From: Burkholderia lata
Lineage (GTDB): Bacteria > Pseudomonadota > Gammaproteobacteria > Burkholderiales > Burkholderiaceae
DNA: 64,000 bases
Assembly (NCBI RefSeq): GCF_000012945.1
Contig: NC_007510.1
Span: 1,488,001-1,552,000 of the forward strand
Direction: 5' to 3'
A program made the position numbers and the translations under genes. The first letter of the stretch is position 1; every line of letters starts with the position of its first letter. Below are positions 51,972 through 62,233 of this stretch, piece by piece. The notes below the pieces were generated by a model. It made no database searches. It had not been told where the DNA came from and worked only from the letters and a program-made list of their open reading frames with translations.

Positions 51972-53930
51972 TCAGGCCGCGGCGGCGCGGGCGGCCGCGG
52001 CACGGCGGCCGAGCCACGCGTCGACCAGTTGCGCGAAGTTGCCGGCGACTTCGTCGATCAGCGCCTGGTCGTCGATCCGGCCGGCGAACCAGTTCAGCGA
52101 CGCATCGGCCCACAGCGTGCGCCCGACCATGAAGCCCTTGACGATCGGGTTGGTCGCCGAGCGGAAGCTGTCGACGAGGTATTGCAGCGGCTGGTTCAGC
52201 CCGAGGATCACGGCGCCGCGGCAGTGCGGATCGCGCTCGGCGATCAGCGCGGCAAGTCGCGTCCAGCCGTCGGCGCTCAGCGGCGTGAGCTTCCACCATT
52301 CGGGCATCACGCCGAGGTTGTAGAAGCGCGCGATCGTGCGCAGCACCGCGTCGTCTTCGGTGCCGGCCGGCGTAACCGCGCGCGGCGGAATCATTTCCAG
52401 CAGCAACTCATTGCCGCTGGCGCGCGTGGCTTCCCACAGTTCCAGCACGCGCTGCTCCTGTTCGACGCGCAGGTCGACCTGGTCGTCCGGGTGATAGTGC
52501 ACGAGGCACTTCACGACCTGTTCGGTCGGCCAGTGCGTGAGCGACGAGCCGACCGAGCGCGTTTCGTCGAAACGCAGCGGCCGCGAGCCCGGCAGCTCGA
52601 CCGGGCGGCCGACCCACCAGCCGCGTCCGGTCGCCGACGCAAGCGCGTCGCTGCCGTAGCCGCCGCCGTCGATCAGCACGCCGACGTGGCCTTCGATATG
52701 ACGATCGCGCTCGACCTGTTCGACCGCGCGCACGAGCAGGCGCTTCAGCGTCTTGATCCGCGCTTCGTCCGCGCCGGCCTGCACCGCAAGTTCGTAGAAC
52801 TGGCTGCGATGGTCGAACGCCATCACGCACAGGTCGTCCCATTCGCGGCGCGGCACCGTCACGCGATGCAGGTGCGCGAGCGTGTGGTCGGCGTCGACCA
52901 CCGGATTGCGGCTGCCGTCGAACCAGTGCGCGAGTTCGGCCGGCGTCGGCATCGCGGCCGAACACGCGTGGCGCGACACGACGATCGCGCCGCACGCGTT
53001 CGCGATGCGCGTCGACTCGGCCCAGTCGCGGCCGCGCAGCAGCCCCGACAGCAGGCCTGACAGGAACGCGTCGCCCGCGCCGAGCACGTTGAGCACCTCG
53101 ACGCGTTCGCCGAGGAAGGTCGGCGCATCGTCGATGCGGGCGGGAATGTCGCCCTCGATCACGCAGCAGCCGAGCGCGCCGCGCTTGACGACCAGCGTCG
53201 CGTTCGTGATCTTGCGTACCGCCTGCAACGAGCCGATCACGTCGTGCGGCACGCCGCCCGCGATCAGGAATTCTTCCTCGGTGCCGACCAGCAGGTCGAA
53301 TTCGCCGAGCACCTGCTGCAGCTGCCGCGTTACCTGCGCGTCCGGCACGTAGCGGTTTTCGCCCGCGCCACGTGAGGTCAGCCCCCACAGCACGGGCCGG
53401 TAGTCGATGTCGAGAATCCGCACGACGCCGTGGCGGCGCGCATAACCGAGTGCGGTCAGCGACGCTTCGCGCGTACCCGGCGTCGACAGGTGCGTGCCGG
53501 TGATCGCGAGCGCGCGGCAGCCGGCGATGAAGTCCTCGCTGATCTCGTCGGCACGCACGGCCATGTCCGCGCAGTTCTCGCGCACGAACAGCAGCGGGAA
53601 CGTGTCGCGATCCTTCAGCCCGAGCAGCACCAGCGCGGTGAGGCGCTCGCGGTCGGTCTGCAGCTGGCTCGTGTCGCAGCCTTCGCGCTCGAGCGTCTCG
53701 CGCAGGAAGCGGCCCATCTGCTCGTCGCCGACGCGCGAGATCATCGCGGTCTTCAGCCCCAGCCGGGCCACGCCGAACGCGACGTTGCCGGACGAGCCGC
53801 CGAGATACATCTGGAAGCTGCGCGCGTCCTCCAGGCGGCTGCCGTACTGCTGCGCATAGAGATCCACGGCCACGCGGCCGAGGCAGGCGAGATCGATGGG
53901 GCGGTCACTCGGAAAGTTCAGCAGGCTCAT
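51972..53930 (-). CDS. iolC: IolC kinase fused to a DUF2090 (IolJ-like) domain
   Basis: A 652-residue two-domain enzyme. Residues about 10-330 are a PfkB-family 5-dehydro-2-deoxygluconokinase (CLGRVAVDLYAQQYG, GGSSGNVAFGVARLG and the catalytic GAGDAFLSGLLSG). Residues about 345-640 are DUF2090 (VMAFDHRSQFYEL, LIDGGGYGSDAL, EMIPPR), which resembles aldolase IolJ and could cleave the kinase product to malonate semialdehyde and dihydroxyacetone phosphate. No separate iolJ is seen in the window. The ATG at 53930 begins MSLLNFPSDRPIDLACLG; the 37 upstream residues are rejected. It heads the leftward operon. Confidence 0.93.
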   Translation of the reverse strand: MSLLNFPSDRPIDLACLGRVAVDLYAQQYGSRLEDARSFQMYLGGSSGNVAFGVARLGLKTAMISRVGDEQMGRFLRETLEREGCDTSQLQTDRERLTALVLLGLKDRDTFPLLFVRENCADMAVRADEISEDFIAGCRALAITGTHLSTPGTREASLTALGYARRHGVVRILDIDYRPVLWGLTSRGAGENRYVPDAQVTRQLQQVLGEFDLLVGTEEEFLIAGGVPHDVIGSLQAVRKITNATLVVKRGALGCCVIEGDIPARIDDAPTFLGERVEVLNVLGAGDAFLSGLLSGLLRGRDWAESTRIANACGAIVVSRHACSAAMPTPAELAHWFDGSRNPVVDADHTLAHLHRVTVPRREWDDLCVMAFDHRSQFYELAVQAGADEARIKTLKRLLVRAVEQVERDRHIEGHVGVLIDGGGYGSDALASATGRGWWVGRPVELPGSRPLRFDETRSVGSSLTHWPTEQVVKCLVHYHPDDQVDLRVEQEQRVLELWEATRASGNELLLEMIPPRAVTPAGTEDDAVLRTIARFYNLGVMPEWWKLTPLSADGWTRLAALIAERDPHCRGAVILGLNQPLQYLVDSFRSATNPIVKGFMVGRTLWADASLNWFAGRIDDQALIDEVAGNFAQLVDAWLGRRAAAARAAAA

Positions 53931-54247
53931 ATCACGTGTCACGCTCGCGGCCGGCGTTCGGCGATGCCGGCGGATTAGGGGACCGAACCTCTGGAGACGA
54001 TCCGCACCGTGTACTGCACGACGTGGGACTGCCTGCCGCAAGGAATCGGGCTACGGAACGGAGTCTAGACTTTTTGGAAATCCAGTTCCCTAGGTGAAAT
54101 CACGTAGAAATAAATTTCCAAAATTTCGAGGAAGTGATCTACAGTTTCATCCGGATGCTTCAGTCCCGATCGGACCAGATCGGACTCGGCCCGGCGGCGC
54201 GCAACGCGCCGTCTTCCGCCCCCCGGAGATGAGGAGACAGATTGATC
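53931..54247. promoter_or_regulatory. divergent promoter region of the inositol locus
   Basis: This 317-base gap separates iolC from the sugar-binding protein gene. Its middle, about 54060-54140, is A/T-rich against a GC-rich background and holds the IolR-like sites annotated separately. The flanks show no gene. GAGGAGA at 54231-54237 is the ribosome site of the rightward operon. No unambiguous -35/-10 pair was found. Confidence 0.6.
54072..54123. promoter_or_regulatory. paired IolR-type (GGAA-N6-TTCC) operators
   Basis: GGAA-ATCCAG-TTCC (54076-54089) is an exact match to the GGAA-N6-TTCC motif that I recall for RpiR-type IolR of alpha-proteobacteria. AGAA-ATAAAT-TTCC (54106-54119) matches with one change, and their centres are 30 bases apart. 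A perfect 10-bp inverted repeat, TTTTGGAAAT (54072-54081) and ATTTCCAAAA (54114-54123), encloses both. The RpiR regulator of this locus is the probable ligand. Confidence 0.68.
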
Positions 54248-55174
54248 ATGAAGACCAAGCTGATGGCCGTCGCGGCCGCCGCGATCCTGGCTGCGCCGCT
54301 CGCGCATGCCGAGAAGATCGGCGTGACGATGGCGTCGTTCGACGACACGTTCCTGACCATCCTGCGTAACAGCATTACCGACGCAGCGAAGAAGGACGGC
54401 GCGACGGTGCAGATCGAGGACGGCGGCAACGACGTCGGCAAGCAGTTGAGCCAGGTCCAGAACATGATCGCGCAGAAGGTCGACGCGATCATCGTGAACG
54501 CGGTCGATACCGACGCGACGCCGAAGATCACCAAGATGGTGACCGCCGCGAAGATCCCGCTCGTGTACGTGAACCGCAAGCCGGTCGATTTCGACAAGCT
54601 GCCGGCCGGCGTCGCGGTCGTCGCGTCCGACGAGAAGCAGTCGGGCACGCTGCAGGCGCGCCAGGTGTGCAAGCTGCTCGGCGGCAAGGGCGACATCCTC
54701 GTGCTGATGGGCGAGCTGGCCAACGAATCGGCGCGTGCCCGCACGAAAGACATCGAGGACGTGATCGCGACGAAGGATTGCTCGGGCATGAAGATCGTCG
54801 ACAAGCGCGAAGGCAAGTGGAGCCGCACGCAGGGCCAGGACATCACGATGAACTGGCTGAGCTCCGGCACGAAGTTCGACGCGATCATCTCCAACAACGA
54901 CGAGATGGCGATCGGCGCGATCAACGCGCTGAAGGCCGCGCGCAAGCTGACGCCGAAGACGATCGTCGCCGGCATCGACGCGACGCCGGACGGCCTTGCG
55001 TCGATGAAGAGCGGCGAGCTGAAGGTGTCGGTGTACCAGAATGCAGCGGGGCAGGGCCAGCAGGCCGTCGCGGCCGCGCTCAAGCTCGCGAAGAAGCAGC
55101 CCGTCGACCGCTATGTGAACGTGCCGTTCGAGCTGGTGACGCCCGAGAACATGGCCCAGTACGCGAAGCACTGA
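54248..55174 (+). CDS. sugar (probably inositol) ABC transporter substrate-binding protein
   Basis: A periplasmic binding protein of the ribose/galactose type. The 308-residue product has a clear signal peptide ([21 protein letters not shown]) and the family pattern [54 protein letters not shown] and [15 protein letters not shown]. Because it opens the rightward half of the iol locus, inositol is the likely ligand. GAGGAGA precedes the ATG by ten bases; a TTG two codons earlier is an alternative start. Confidence 0.9.
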   Translation: MKTKLMAVAAAAILAAPLAHAEKIGVTMASFDDTFLTILRNSITDAAKKDGATVQIEDGGNDVGKQLSQVQNMIAQKVDAIIVNAVDTDATPKITKMVTAAKIPLVYVNRKPVDFDKLPAGVAVVASDEKQSGTLQARQVCKLLGGKGDILVLMGELANESARARTKDIEDVIATKDCSGMKIVDKREGKWSRTQGQDITMNWLSSGTKFDAIISNNDEMAIGAINALKAARKLTPKTIVAGIDATPDGLASMKSGELKVSVYQNAAGQGQQAVAAALKLAKKQPVDRYVNVPFELVTPENMAQYAKH

Positions 55175-55242
55175 CCGGTGATCCGTTGACCTGCGCGGGC
55201 CCGGCATGGCCGGGTTCGCGCGCGACTTGTCGAGGAACGTCC

Positions 55243-56826
55243 ATGTTTACAGCCAGAGTCGCGCGCCCGATGGCCGGCGACGATGCGCCGGCCGCTTCGT
55301 CCGGCTCGACCGGCTCGTCGGCCCCGCCGGCTTCTTCCGCGGCCGACTGCGTGCTCGAGGTACGCGGCGTCGGCAAGTCCTTTCCCGGCGTCGTTGCGCT
55401 CGACGGCGTGCAGTTCCGCGTGCGCCGCGGCACCGTCCATGCGCTGATGGGCGAGAACGGCGCGGGCAAGTCGACGCTGATGAAGATCATCGCCGGCGTC
55501 TACACGCCCGATCAGGGCGAGATCCTGATCAACGGCGAACCCGTCGTGCTGAACGGCCCGCTCGATGCGCTCGACCGCGGCATCGCGATGATTCACCAGG
55601 AACTCAACCTGATGCCGTACATGACGGTCGCGGAGAACATCTGGATCCGCCGCGAACCGAAGAACCGTTTCGGCCTGATCGATCACGCCGCGCTGCGGCG
55701 CCAGACGGCCGAGCTGTTCGAACGGCTGTCGATCGACATCGATCCGGAAACCGACGTGCGCACGCTGACGGTCGCGAGCCGCCAGATGGTCGAGATCGCG
55801 AAGGCCGTGTCGTTCGACTCCGACGTGCTGATCATGGACGAGCCGACTTCCGCGCTGACCGACAAGGAAGTCACGCACCTGTTCCGGATCATTCGCCAGC
55901 TGCGCGAGCAGGGCAAGGGCATCGTCTACATCACGCACAAGATGAACGAGCTGTTCGAGATCGCCGACGAGTTCTCGGTGTTCCGCGACGGCAAGTACAT
56001 CGGTACGCACGCATCGAGCGACGTCACGCGCGACGACATCATCCGCATGATGGTCGGGCGCGAGATCACGCAGATGTTCCCGAAGGAAGAAGTGCCGATC
56101 GGCGACGTCGTGCTGTCGGTGAAGAACCTTGGCGTCGACGGCGTGTTCCGCGACGTGAGTTTCGAACTGCGCGCGGGCGAGATCCTCGGCGTGGCCGGCC
56201 TCGTCGGCTCGGGGCGTTCGAATGTCGCGGAGGCGCTGTTCGGCGTCGTGCCGGCCACGTCGGGCGAGATCCGGATCGACGGCAAGCCGGTGCGCATCAC
56301 GACGCCCGGGCAGGCGATGAAGCACGGGATGGCCTTCCTCACCGAAGACCGCAAGGACACCGGCTGCTTCCTGAATCTCGACCTGCTCGCGAACATGGAA
56401 GCGGCGGTGCTCAGCAACCGCTACGTGAAGTTTAATTTCGTGCGGCAGGCGCAACTGAAACGCGACTGCGAGGAAATGAGCCGGATGCTGCGCGTGAAGT
56501 CGCCCGGGCTGCACGAGGAGATCCAGAACCTGTCGGGCGGCAACCAGCAGAAGGTGCTGATCGGCCGGTGGCTGCTTACGCAGCCGCGCATCCTGATCCT
56601 CGACGAACCGACGCGCGGCATCGACGTCGGCGCGAAGGCCGAAATCCACCGGCTCGTCAGCGCGCTCGCCGGCAAGGGCGTCGCGGTGCTGATGATCTCG
56701 TCGGAGATGCCGGAAGTGCTGGGAATGAGCGATCGCGTGATGGTGATGCACGAAGGGCGCATGACCGGCATCGTCGATCGCAAGGACGCCGACCAGGTCC
56801 GCATCATGGATCTCGCGTCGCGCTGA
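55243..56826 (+). CDS. sugar ABC transporter ATP-binding protein (RbsA/MglA type)
   Basis: A 527-residue fused double ATPase. The first half has Walker [11 protein letters not shown]-loop IHQELNL and Walker [12 protein letters not shown]. The second half has a degenerate P-loop (GLVGSGRSN), signature LSGGNQQK and Walker [13 protein letters not shown], as is usual in this family. A Ser/Ala/Pro-rich N-terminal extension of about 35 residues precedes the first domain. It follows the binding protein by 68 bases. The predicted cargo, inositol, comes from context. Confidence 0.93.
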   Translation: MFTARVARPMAGDDAPAASSGSTGSSAPPASSAADCVLEVRGVGKSFPGVVALDGVQFRVRRGTVHALMGENGAGKSTLMKIIAGVYTPDQGEILINGEPVVLNGPLDALDRGIAMIHQELNLMPYMTVAENIWIRREPKNRFGLIDHAALRRQTAELFERLSIDIDPETDVRTLTVASRQMVEIAKAVSFDSDVLIMDEPTSALTDKEVTHLFRIIRQLREQGKGIVYITHKMNELFEIADEFSVFRDGKYIGTHASSDVTRDDIIRMMVGREITQMFPKEEVPIGDVVLSVKNLGVDGVFRDVSFELRAGEILGVAGLVGSGRSNVAEALFGVVPATSGEIRIDGKPVRITTPGQAMKHGMAFLTEDRKDTGCFLNLDLLANMEAAVLSNRYVKFNFVRQAQLKRDCEEMSRMLRVKSPGLHEEIQNLSGGNQQKVLIGRWLLTQPRILILDEPTRGIDVGAKAEIHRLVSALAGKGVAVLMISSEMPEVLGMSDRVMVMHEGRMTGIVDRKDADQVRIMDLASR

Positions 56827-56852
56827 GCCGAACCAAGATTGGAGACAAGGAA

Positions 56853-57878
56853 ATGGGCAACATGAACCCGGTCGCGGATGCGCAGACCATGACCATCAAG
56901 ACGCGGCACACGAAGTGGCCGCCCGAGCTGAGCATCTTCCTGGTGCTCGTCGGCATCAGCCTGTTCTTCGAGATCGTCGGCTGGATCGTCGTCGGCCAGA
57001 GCTTCCTGTTCAACACCGAGCGGCTCGAGATCATCGTGCTGCAGATGGCCGTGATCGGCATCATCGCGGTCGGCGTGAACCTCGTGATCATCACCAGCGG
57101 GATCGACCTGTCGTCGGGCTCGGTCGTGGCCGCCGCGGCAGTCGTGTCGGCGAGTCTCGCGCAGGTGTCCGACTTCCCGCGCGCGGTGTTTCCGCATCTC
57201 ACCGACCTGCCGATCATCTGGCCCGTGCTGGCCGGCGTGTGCGTCGGGCTGCTGGTCGGCCTGCTGAACGGCTCGCTGATCGCGATGACGGGCATCCCGC
57301 CGTTCATCGCGACGCTCGGCACGATGGTCGCCGCGCGCGGCTTTGCGAAGTGGTTCACCAACGGGATGCCGGTGTCGATGTTGACCGACCAGTTCGCGGC
57401 CATCGGCGCGGGCGCCAACCCGGTGATCATCTTCCTCGTGATCGCCGCGATCTTCCACGTCGTGCTGCGCTACACGCGCTTCGGCAAGTACACGTATGCG
57501 ATCGGTGCGAATCGTCACGCAGCTGTCGTGTCGGGCATCAACGTCACGCGCCACCTGATCTTCGTCTACGCGATCGCGGGCCTCCTGAGCGGGATCGCCG
57601 GCACCGTGACGGCCGCGCGTGCGATCTCGGGCCAGTCGGGCATGGGCGTGATGTACGAGCTCGATGCGATCGCGGCCGTCGTGATCGGCGGCACGTCGCT
57701 GTCGGGCGGCCTCGGCCGCGTGACGGGCACCGTGATCGGCGTGCTGATCCTCGGCGTGATGACGTCGGGCTTCACGTTCATCCGCATCGACGCGTATTAC
57801 CAGGAGATGGTCAAGGGCGCGATCATCGTCGCGGCCGTGATCGCCGACCAGTACCGCAACAAGAAGAAGCGCCGCTGA
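56853..57878 (+). CDS. sugar ABC transporter permease (RbsC type)
   Basis: A 341-residue inner-membrane permease with about ten helices. GVNLVIITSGIDLSSGSVVAAAAVVSASLAQ and GGTSLSGGLGRVTGTVIGVLILGVM are hallmark regions of the RbsC/XylH family. The ATG follows AAGGAA and the gene starts 26 bases after the ATPase, completing one transporter. The C-terminus is basic (RNKKKRR), as in many members. Confidence 0.93.
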   Translation: MGNMNPVADAQTMTIKTRHTKWPPELSIFLVLVGISLFFEIVGWIVVGQSFLFNTERLEIIVLQMAVIGIIAVGVNLVIITSGIDLSSGSVVAAAAVVSASLAQVSDFPRAVFPHLTDLPIIWPVLAGVCVGLLVGLLNGSLIAMTGIPPFIATLGTMVAARGFAKWFTNGMPVSMLTDQFAAIGAGANPVIIFLVIAAIFHVVLRYTRFGKYTYAIGANRHAAVVSGINVTRHLIFVYAIAGLLSGIAGTVTAARAISGQSGMGVMYELDAIAAVVIGGTSLSGGLGRVTGTVIGVLILGVMTSGFTFIRIDAYYQEMVKGAIIVAAVIADQYRNKKKRR

Positions 57879-57954
57879 CCCGTCAAGCATCGTCGGGCGA
57901 GGGCGGCACGTGCCGCCGCCTTGGTCCGGCACCCGCCACCGTCGAGGACATTCG

Positions 57955-58866
57955 ATGAAGATCGCGCTGGACCCCTACATGATTCGCCACCTGCCGCTCG
58001 ACCGCCTGCCGCACGCGGTGGCCGAGCTCGGCTACGACCAGATCGAGCTGTCGCCGCGCAGCGACTTTCTCGACTGGTGGGTGATGCCGCGCGCGACGCG
58101 TGAGCGGATGGCCGCGTTCCGGCAGGCGATGCGCGCGAGCGGCGTCGGCCTCGCTTCGCTGCAGCCGATGTACCGCTGGGCGAGCCCGTTCGAGGACGAG
58201 CGGCAATGGGCGGTGCGCTGCTGGAAGAAGGCGATCGAGGTGGCGGTCGAGATGGAGTGCGCGCTGATGGTGTCGGAGTTCGGGCGCGGCGCGTCGCCCG
58301 AGCGCTCGGTCGGCGAACGGCCGGGCGCGAACCCGAAGGAACTGTGCGAAGCCGCGTGGTTCCGGTCGATGGACGAGCTGCTGCCGATCCTCGAGCGCGA
58401 ACGCATCGTGCTGTCGGTCGAGCCGCATCCGGAGGACTGGATCGAGCAGCTGCAGCCCGCGATGGACATCGTCACGAATATCGGCTCGCCGTCGCTGAAG
58501 CTGTCGTACATCGCGCCGCACACGTTCTACTACGGCGACGACATGGCCGCGATGATCGCGCAGGCCGCGCCGATCCTCGCACACGTGCGCGTGGCCGACA
58601 CCTTCGACCACCGCAAGAGCAGCCAGCTGCGCTACATCGTGAACCCACCGGGTTCGAACCAGATCCGCGTGCACCAGCATCTCGACATCGGGCAGGGCGA
58701 GATCGACTGGGACGTGTTCTTTCGCGCGCTCGGCGCGGCAGGCTTCGACGGCGTGATGTCGTCGTGCGTGTTCGCGTGGGAGGACCGCGCGGAAGCGTCG
58801 TCGCGCTACATGCGCGACGCGATCCAGCGCTACGTCGATCGTCATTTCGATCGCACGGCGCGCTGA
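57955..58866 (+). CDS. sugar phosphate isomerase/epimerase (IolI/IolH-like TIM barrel)
   Basis: A 303-residue AP-endonuclease-2 fold protein. LGYDQIELSPRSDFLDWW opens the barrel; VLSVEPHPEDWIEQL, FYYGDD, RVADTFDH and QHLDIGQGEIDWDVFF supply the metal-site Glu, Asp and His residues. It is probably an inosose or keto-sugar isomerase feeding the pathway, but IolI, IolH and related epimerases cannot be told apart here. It follows the permease by 76 bases and precedes iolG. Confidence 0.85.
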   Translation: MKIALDPYMIRHLPLDRLPHAVAELGYDQIELSPRSDFLDWWVMPRATRERMAAFRQAMRASGVGLASLQPMYRWASPFEDERQWAVRCWKKAIEVAVEMECALMVSEFGRGASPERSVGERPGANPKELCEAAWFRSMDELLPILERERIVLSVEPHPEDWIEQLQPAMDIVTNIGSPSLKLSYIAPHTFYYGDDMAAMIAQAAPILAHVRVADTFDHRKSSQLRYIVNPPGSNQIRVHQHLDIGQGEIDWDVFFRALGAAGFDGVMSSCVFAWEDRAEASSRYMRDAIQRYVDRHFDRTAR

Positions 58867-58925
58867 CGAATGACTGACCGGTGCGGCGCGTGCCGCACCG
58901 CCAATGAACGACTGGAGACTTTTAG

Positions 58926-59939
58926 ATGACCTTGCAAATCGGCGTGATCGGCTGCGGTGCGATCGGCCAGGACCATATTCGCCGACTGACCCGCACGCTG
59001 TCCGGCGCGCGTGTCGTGGCCGTCAACGACATCGATCCGCAGCAGGCGCGCGACGCGGTGACGAAGTACGGGCTCGACGCCGAGATCTACGGCGACGGCC
59101 ACGAGGTGGTCGCGGCCGCCGACGTGCAGGCCGTGCTCGTCACGTCGTGGGGGCCGACGCATGAAGCGTTCGTGCTCGATGCGATCGCGCACGGCAAGCC
59201 CGTGTTCTGCGAGAAGCCGCTCGCCGTCACGGCCGAAGGCTGCATGCGGATCGTCGAAGCCGAAGTCGCGCACGGCAAGCGGCTCGTGCAGGTCGGCTTC
59301 ATGCGGCCGTACGACGAAGGCTATCGCGCGCTGAAGCGCGTGATCGACAGCGGCGAGATCGGCGCGCCGCTGATGCTGCATTGCGCGCACCGCAACCAGT
59401 CGGTCGGCGAGCGCTACACGACCGACATGGCGATCACCGATACGCTGATCCACGAACTCGACGTGCTGCGCTGGCTGCTCGGCGAGGACTACGTGAGCAC
59501 GCAGGTCGTCTATCCGAAGAAGACGCGTCATGCATCCTCGCATCTCGCCGATCCGCAGATCGTGCTGCTGGAAACCGCGAGTGGCGTACGCATCGACGTC
59601 GAGATCTTCGTGAACTGCCAGTACGGCTATGACATCCAGTGCGAGGTGGTGGGTGAGCAGGGCATCGCGAAGCTGCCCGATCCGCCGGCTGTCGGGCTCA
59701 AGCATGGGGCGCGGCAATCGGTCGAGATCATGACCGACTGGAAGGAACGCTTCATCGCGTCGTACGACGTCGAGCTGCAGGCGTTCATCGACGGCGTGCG
59801 TGCGCACGCGCTCACCGGGCCGTCGGCCTGGGACGGCTACGCGGCGGCGGTCGCGGCCGACGCCTGCGTGCGTGCGCAGAAGAGCGGGGCGGTCGAGCCG
59901 ATCGCGATGGCCGAACGCCCTGCGTTCTACCGCGGCTGA
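58926..59939 (+). CDS. iolG: inositol 2-dehydrogenase IolG
   Basis: Oxidises myo-inositol to 2-keto-myo-inositol with NAD, the first pathway step. The 337-residue Gfo/Idh/MocA protein has the Rossmann motif [13 protein letters not shown], the conserved CEKPLAV with catalytic Lys, and [12 protein letters not shown] with the His/Asp pair of Iol[21 protein letters not shown] and the HCAHRN motif support IolG rather than a general sugar dehydrogenase. GGAGA is about eight bases before the ATG. Confidence 0.94.
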   Translation: MTLQIGVIGCGAIGQDHIRRLTRTLSGARVVAVNDIDPQQARDAVTKYGLDAEIYGDGHEVVAAADVQAVLVTSWGPTHEAFVLDAIAHGKPVFCEKPLAVTAEGCMRIVEAEVAHGKRLVQVGFMRPYDEGYRALKRVIDSGEIGAPLMLHCAHRNQSVGERYTTDMAITDTLIHELDVLRWLLGEDYVSTQVVYPKKTRHASSHLADPQIVLLETASGVRIDVEIFVNCQYGYDIQCEVVGEQGIAKLPDPPAVGLKHGARQSVEIMTDWKERFIASYDVELQAFIDGVRAHALTGPSAWDGYAAAVAADACVRAQKSGAVEPIAMAERPAFYRG

Positions 59940-59971
59940 ACCGCAGCCGCCTATCTGCCGGACTGACCGAC

Positions 59972-60898
59972 ATGACGATGAAGATGGGTTGCGCACCGTG
60001 CTGCTGGGGTGTCGACGACGTGAAGAACCCGCACTTGCCGCCGTGGCGGCAGGTGCTTGCCGAAGCTGCCTCGGCCGGCTACTCGGGCATCGAGCTCGGG
60101 CCGTACGGCTACATCCCGCTCGAACTCGACGTGGTGAGTGCCGAGCTGGAGCGACAGCGCCTGAGCATCACGGCCGGCACGATTTTCGACGATCTGGTGT
60201 CGCCCGAGAATCTGCCGAACCTGCTGCGCCAGACGCGCGACATCTGCGCGCTGATCACGCGGCTGCCGAAACTGCCGACGCAGGACGGCCAGCGCTACGC
60301 GGCGCCGTACCTGGTCGTGATGGACTGGGGCCACGAGGAACGCGACTACGCGGCCGGTCATGGCGATCGTGCGCCGCGGCTGTCGGACGAAAGCTGGGCG
60401 GCGATGGTCGGGCACATCCGGCAGATCGCGACGATCGCACGCGACGAATTCGGCGTGCGCACGGTGATTCATCCGCATGCGGGCGGCTACATCGAGTTCG
60501 CTGACGAGATCGACCGGATCGTCGCCGACGTGCCGGCCGACACGGCCGGCCTCTGTCTCGACACGGGCCACCTGTACTACTCGGGCATGGACCCGGAGGC
60601 CTGGCTGCGCCGCCACGCGGCGCGTCTCGACTACGTGCATTTCAAGGACATCGACGCGGCCGTGTACGACGCGGTGATGGGCGAGCACATCGCGTTCTTC
60701 GCTGCCTGCGCGCGCGGCGTGATGTGCCCGATCGGCACCGGCGTGCTCGACTACCGGTCGATCCGGCAGGCGCTCGACGACATCGCCTACGCGGGCTACA
60801 TCACGATCGAGCAGGAACGCGACCCGCGCAATGCCGGCACGAGCTTGCGCGACGTCGCCGCGAGCCGCGCGTTTCTCGCGTCGGCCGGCTTCGCATGA
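59972..60898 (+). CDS. IolE/IolI-like TIM-barrel protein
   Basis: A 308-residue AP-endonuclease-2 fold protein with MGCAPCCWGVDDVKNPHLPPWRQVLAEAASAGYSGIELGPYGY, HPHAGGYIEF, LCLDTGHLYYSG, YVHFKDID and ITIEQERDP, which include all metal-site residues. It is closer to IolE than the other barrel in this operon, yet iolE already exists in the leftward operon. A dehydratase or isomerase acting on another inositol isomer is a reasonable guess. It follows iolG by 32 bases. Confidence 0.85.
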   Translation: MTMKMGCAPCCWGVDDVKNPHLPPWRQVLAEAASAGYSGIELGPYGYIPLELDVVSAELERQRLSITAGTIFDDLVSPENLPNLLRQTRDICALITRLPKLPTQDGQRYAAPYLVVMDWGHEERDYAAGHGDRAPRLSDESWAAMVGHIRQIATIARDEFGVRTVIHPHAGGYIEFADEIDRIVADVPADTAGLCLDTGHLYYSGMDPEAWLRRHAARLDYVHFKDIDAAVYDAVMGEHIAFFAACARGVMCPIGTGVLDYRSIRQALDDIAYAGYITIEQERDPRNAGTSLRDVAASRAFLASAGFA

Positions 60899-60951
60899 TG
60901 CGGCGCACCCTGCACCCCCTGAACTGAACACGGACCTGGAACACTACCATC

Positions 60952-62124
60952 ATGATTGACGGACAGATTCTGCTTGGACATTCGATTCGCTGGGGCATGG
61001 TCGGCGGCGGGCTCGGCAGCCAGATCGGCTACAGCCACCGGTCGGCCGCGTTGCGCGACGGCAGCTTCCAGCTGGTCGCCGGCGCGTTCGACATCGACCC
61101 CGAACGCGGCCGCCAGTTCGGCGTGAAGCTCGGCGTCGCGGCCGAGCGCTGCTATTCCGACTACGCGACGATGTTCGACGCCGAGGCGCGCCGCCCGGAC
61201 GGCATCCGCGCGGTGTCGATCGCGACGCCGAACAACACGCACTTCGAGATCTGCCGCGCGGCGCTGAACGCGGGGCTGCACGTGGTGTGCGAGAAGCCGC
61301 TGTGCTTCACGACCGAGGAAGCCGAAGCGCTGGAGCGGCTGTCGGTCGAGAAGAATCTGATTGTCGGCGTCGCGTACGGTTATTCCGGACACCAGATGAT
61401 CGAACAGGCGCGCGAGATGATCGCGCGCGGCGATCTCGGCGAGATCCGCATCGTGCAGATGCAGTTCGCGCACGGGTTCCACAGCGAGGGTGTCGAGGCC
61501 GCGAGCGCGGCTGCGCGCTGGCGCGTCGACCCGAAGTTCGCGGGCCCGAGCTATGTGCTCGGCGACATCGGCACGCATCCGCTGTACATCTCCGAAGTGA
61601 TGGCGCCCGAACTGAAGATCCGCCGCCTGATGTGTTCGCGGCAGAGCTTCGTGAAGAGCCGCGCGCCGCTGGAAGACAACGCGTTCACGATCATGGAATA
61701 CGACACGGGCGCGGTCGGCTACGTGTGGTCGAGCGCGGTGAACGCGGGCTCGATGCACAGCCAGAAGGTGCGCGTGATCGGCTCGAAGGCGAGCGTCGAG
61801 TGGTGGGACGAGCATCCGAACCAGTTGCGCTACGAAGTGCAGGGGCAGCCCGCGCAGGTGCTCGATCGCGGGATGGGTTATCTGCATCCGCACGCATTGC
61901 GCGAGGATCGCATCGGCGCCGGGCATCCGGAAGGGCTGTTCGAGGCCTGGTCGAATCTCTATGCGCGCTTCGCGCTCGCGATGGATGCGGCCGATCGTGG
62001 CGACACCGCGGCGTTGAAGAACATCCGCTATCCGGACGTCCACGCGGGTGTGGAAGGCGTGCGCTGGGTCGAGAACTGCGTGCGCTCCGCCGATGCCGGC
62101 GGCGTGTGGATCGACTATCGTTGA
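60952..62124 (+). CDS. second Gfo/Idh/MocA family dehydrogenase
   Basis: A 390-residue NAD(P)-dependent oxidoreductase. MVGGGLGSQIGYSHRSAALRDG is the Rossmann site, VCEKPLCFT the catalytic Lys motif, and LGDIGTHPLYISEVMAP carries the His of the active site. Larger than IolG, it resembles enzymes for scyllo- or chiro-inositol or other keto-inositols, which I infer from the operon. It is the last metabolic gene before the regulator, 53 bases after the TIM barrel. Confidence 0.88.
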   Translation: MIDGQILLGHSIRWGMVGGGLGSQIGYSHRSAALRDGSFQLVAGAFDIDPERGRQFGVKLGVAAERCYSDYATMFDAEARRPDGIRAVSIATPNNTHFEICRAALNAGLHVVCEKPLCFTTEEAEALERLSVEKNLIVGVAYGYSGHQMIEQAREMIARGDLGEIRIVQMQFAHGFHSEGVEAASAAARWRVDPKFAGPSYVLGDIGTHPLYISEVMAPELKIRRLMCSRQSFVKSRAPLEDNAFTIMEYDTGAVGYVWSSAVNAGSMHSQKVRVIGSKASVEWWDEHPNQLRYEVQGQPAQVLDRGMGYLHPHALREDRIGAGHPEGLFEAWSNLYARFALAMDAADRGDTAALKNIRYPDVHAGVEGVRWVENCVRSADAGGVWIDYR

Positions 62125-62233
62125 ACCGGCGGCACGGGCCGGCTGAGGCGCGCTGCGCGCCCGTCGCGCAAGGCTTCGCACCGACGGCCGGCCTTGGTAG
62201 ACACCCTAATCTTTACGACGCCGCGAGAGCGTT

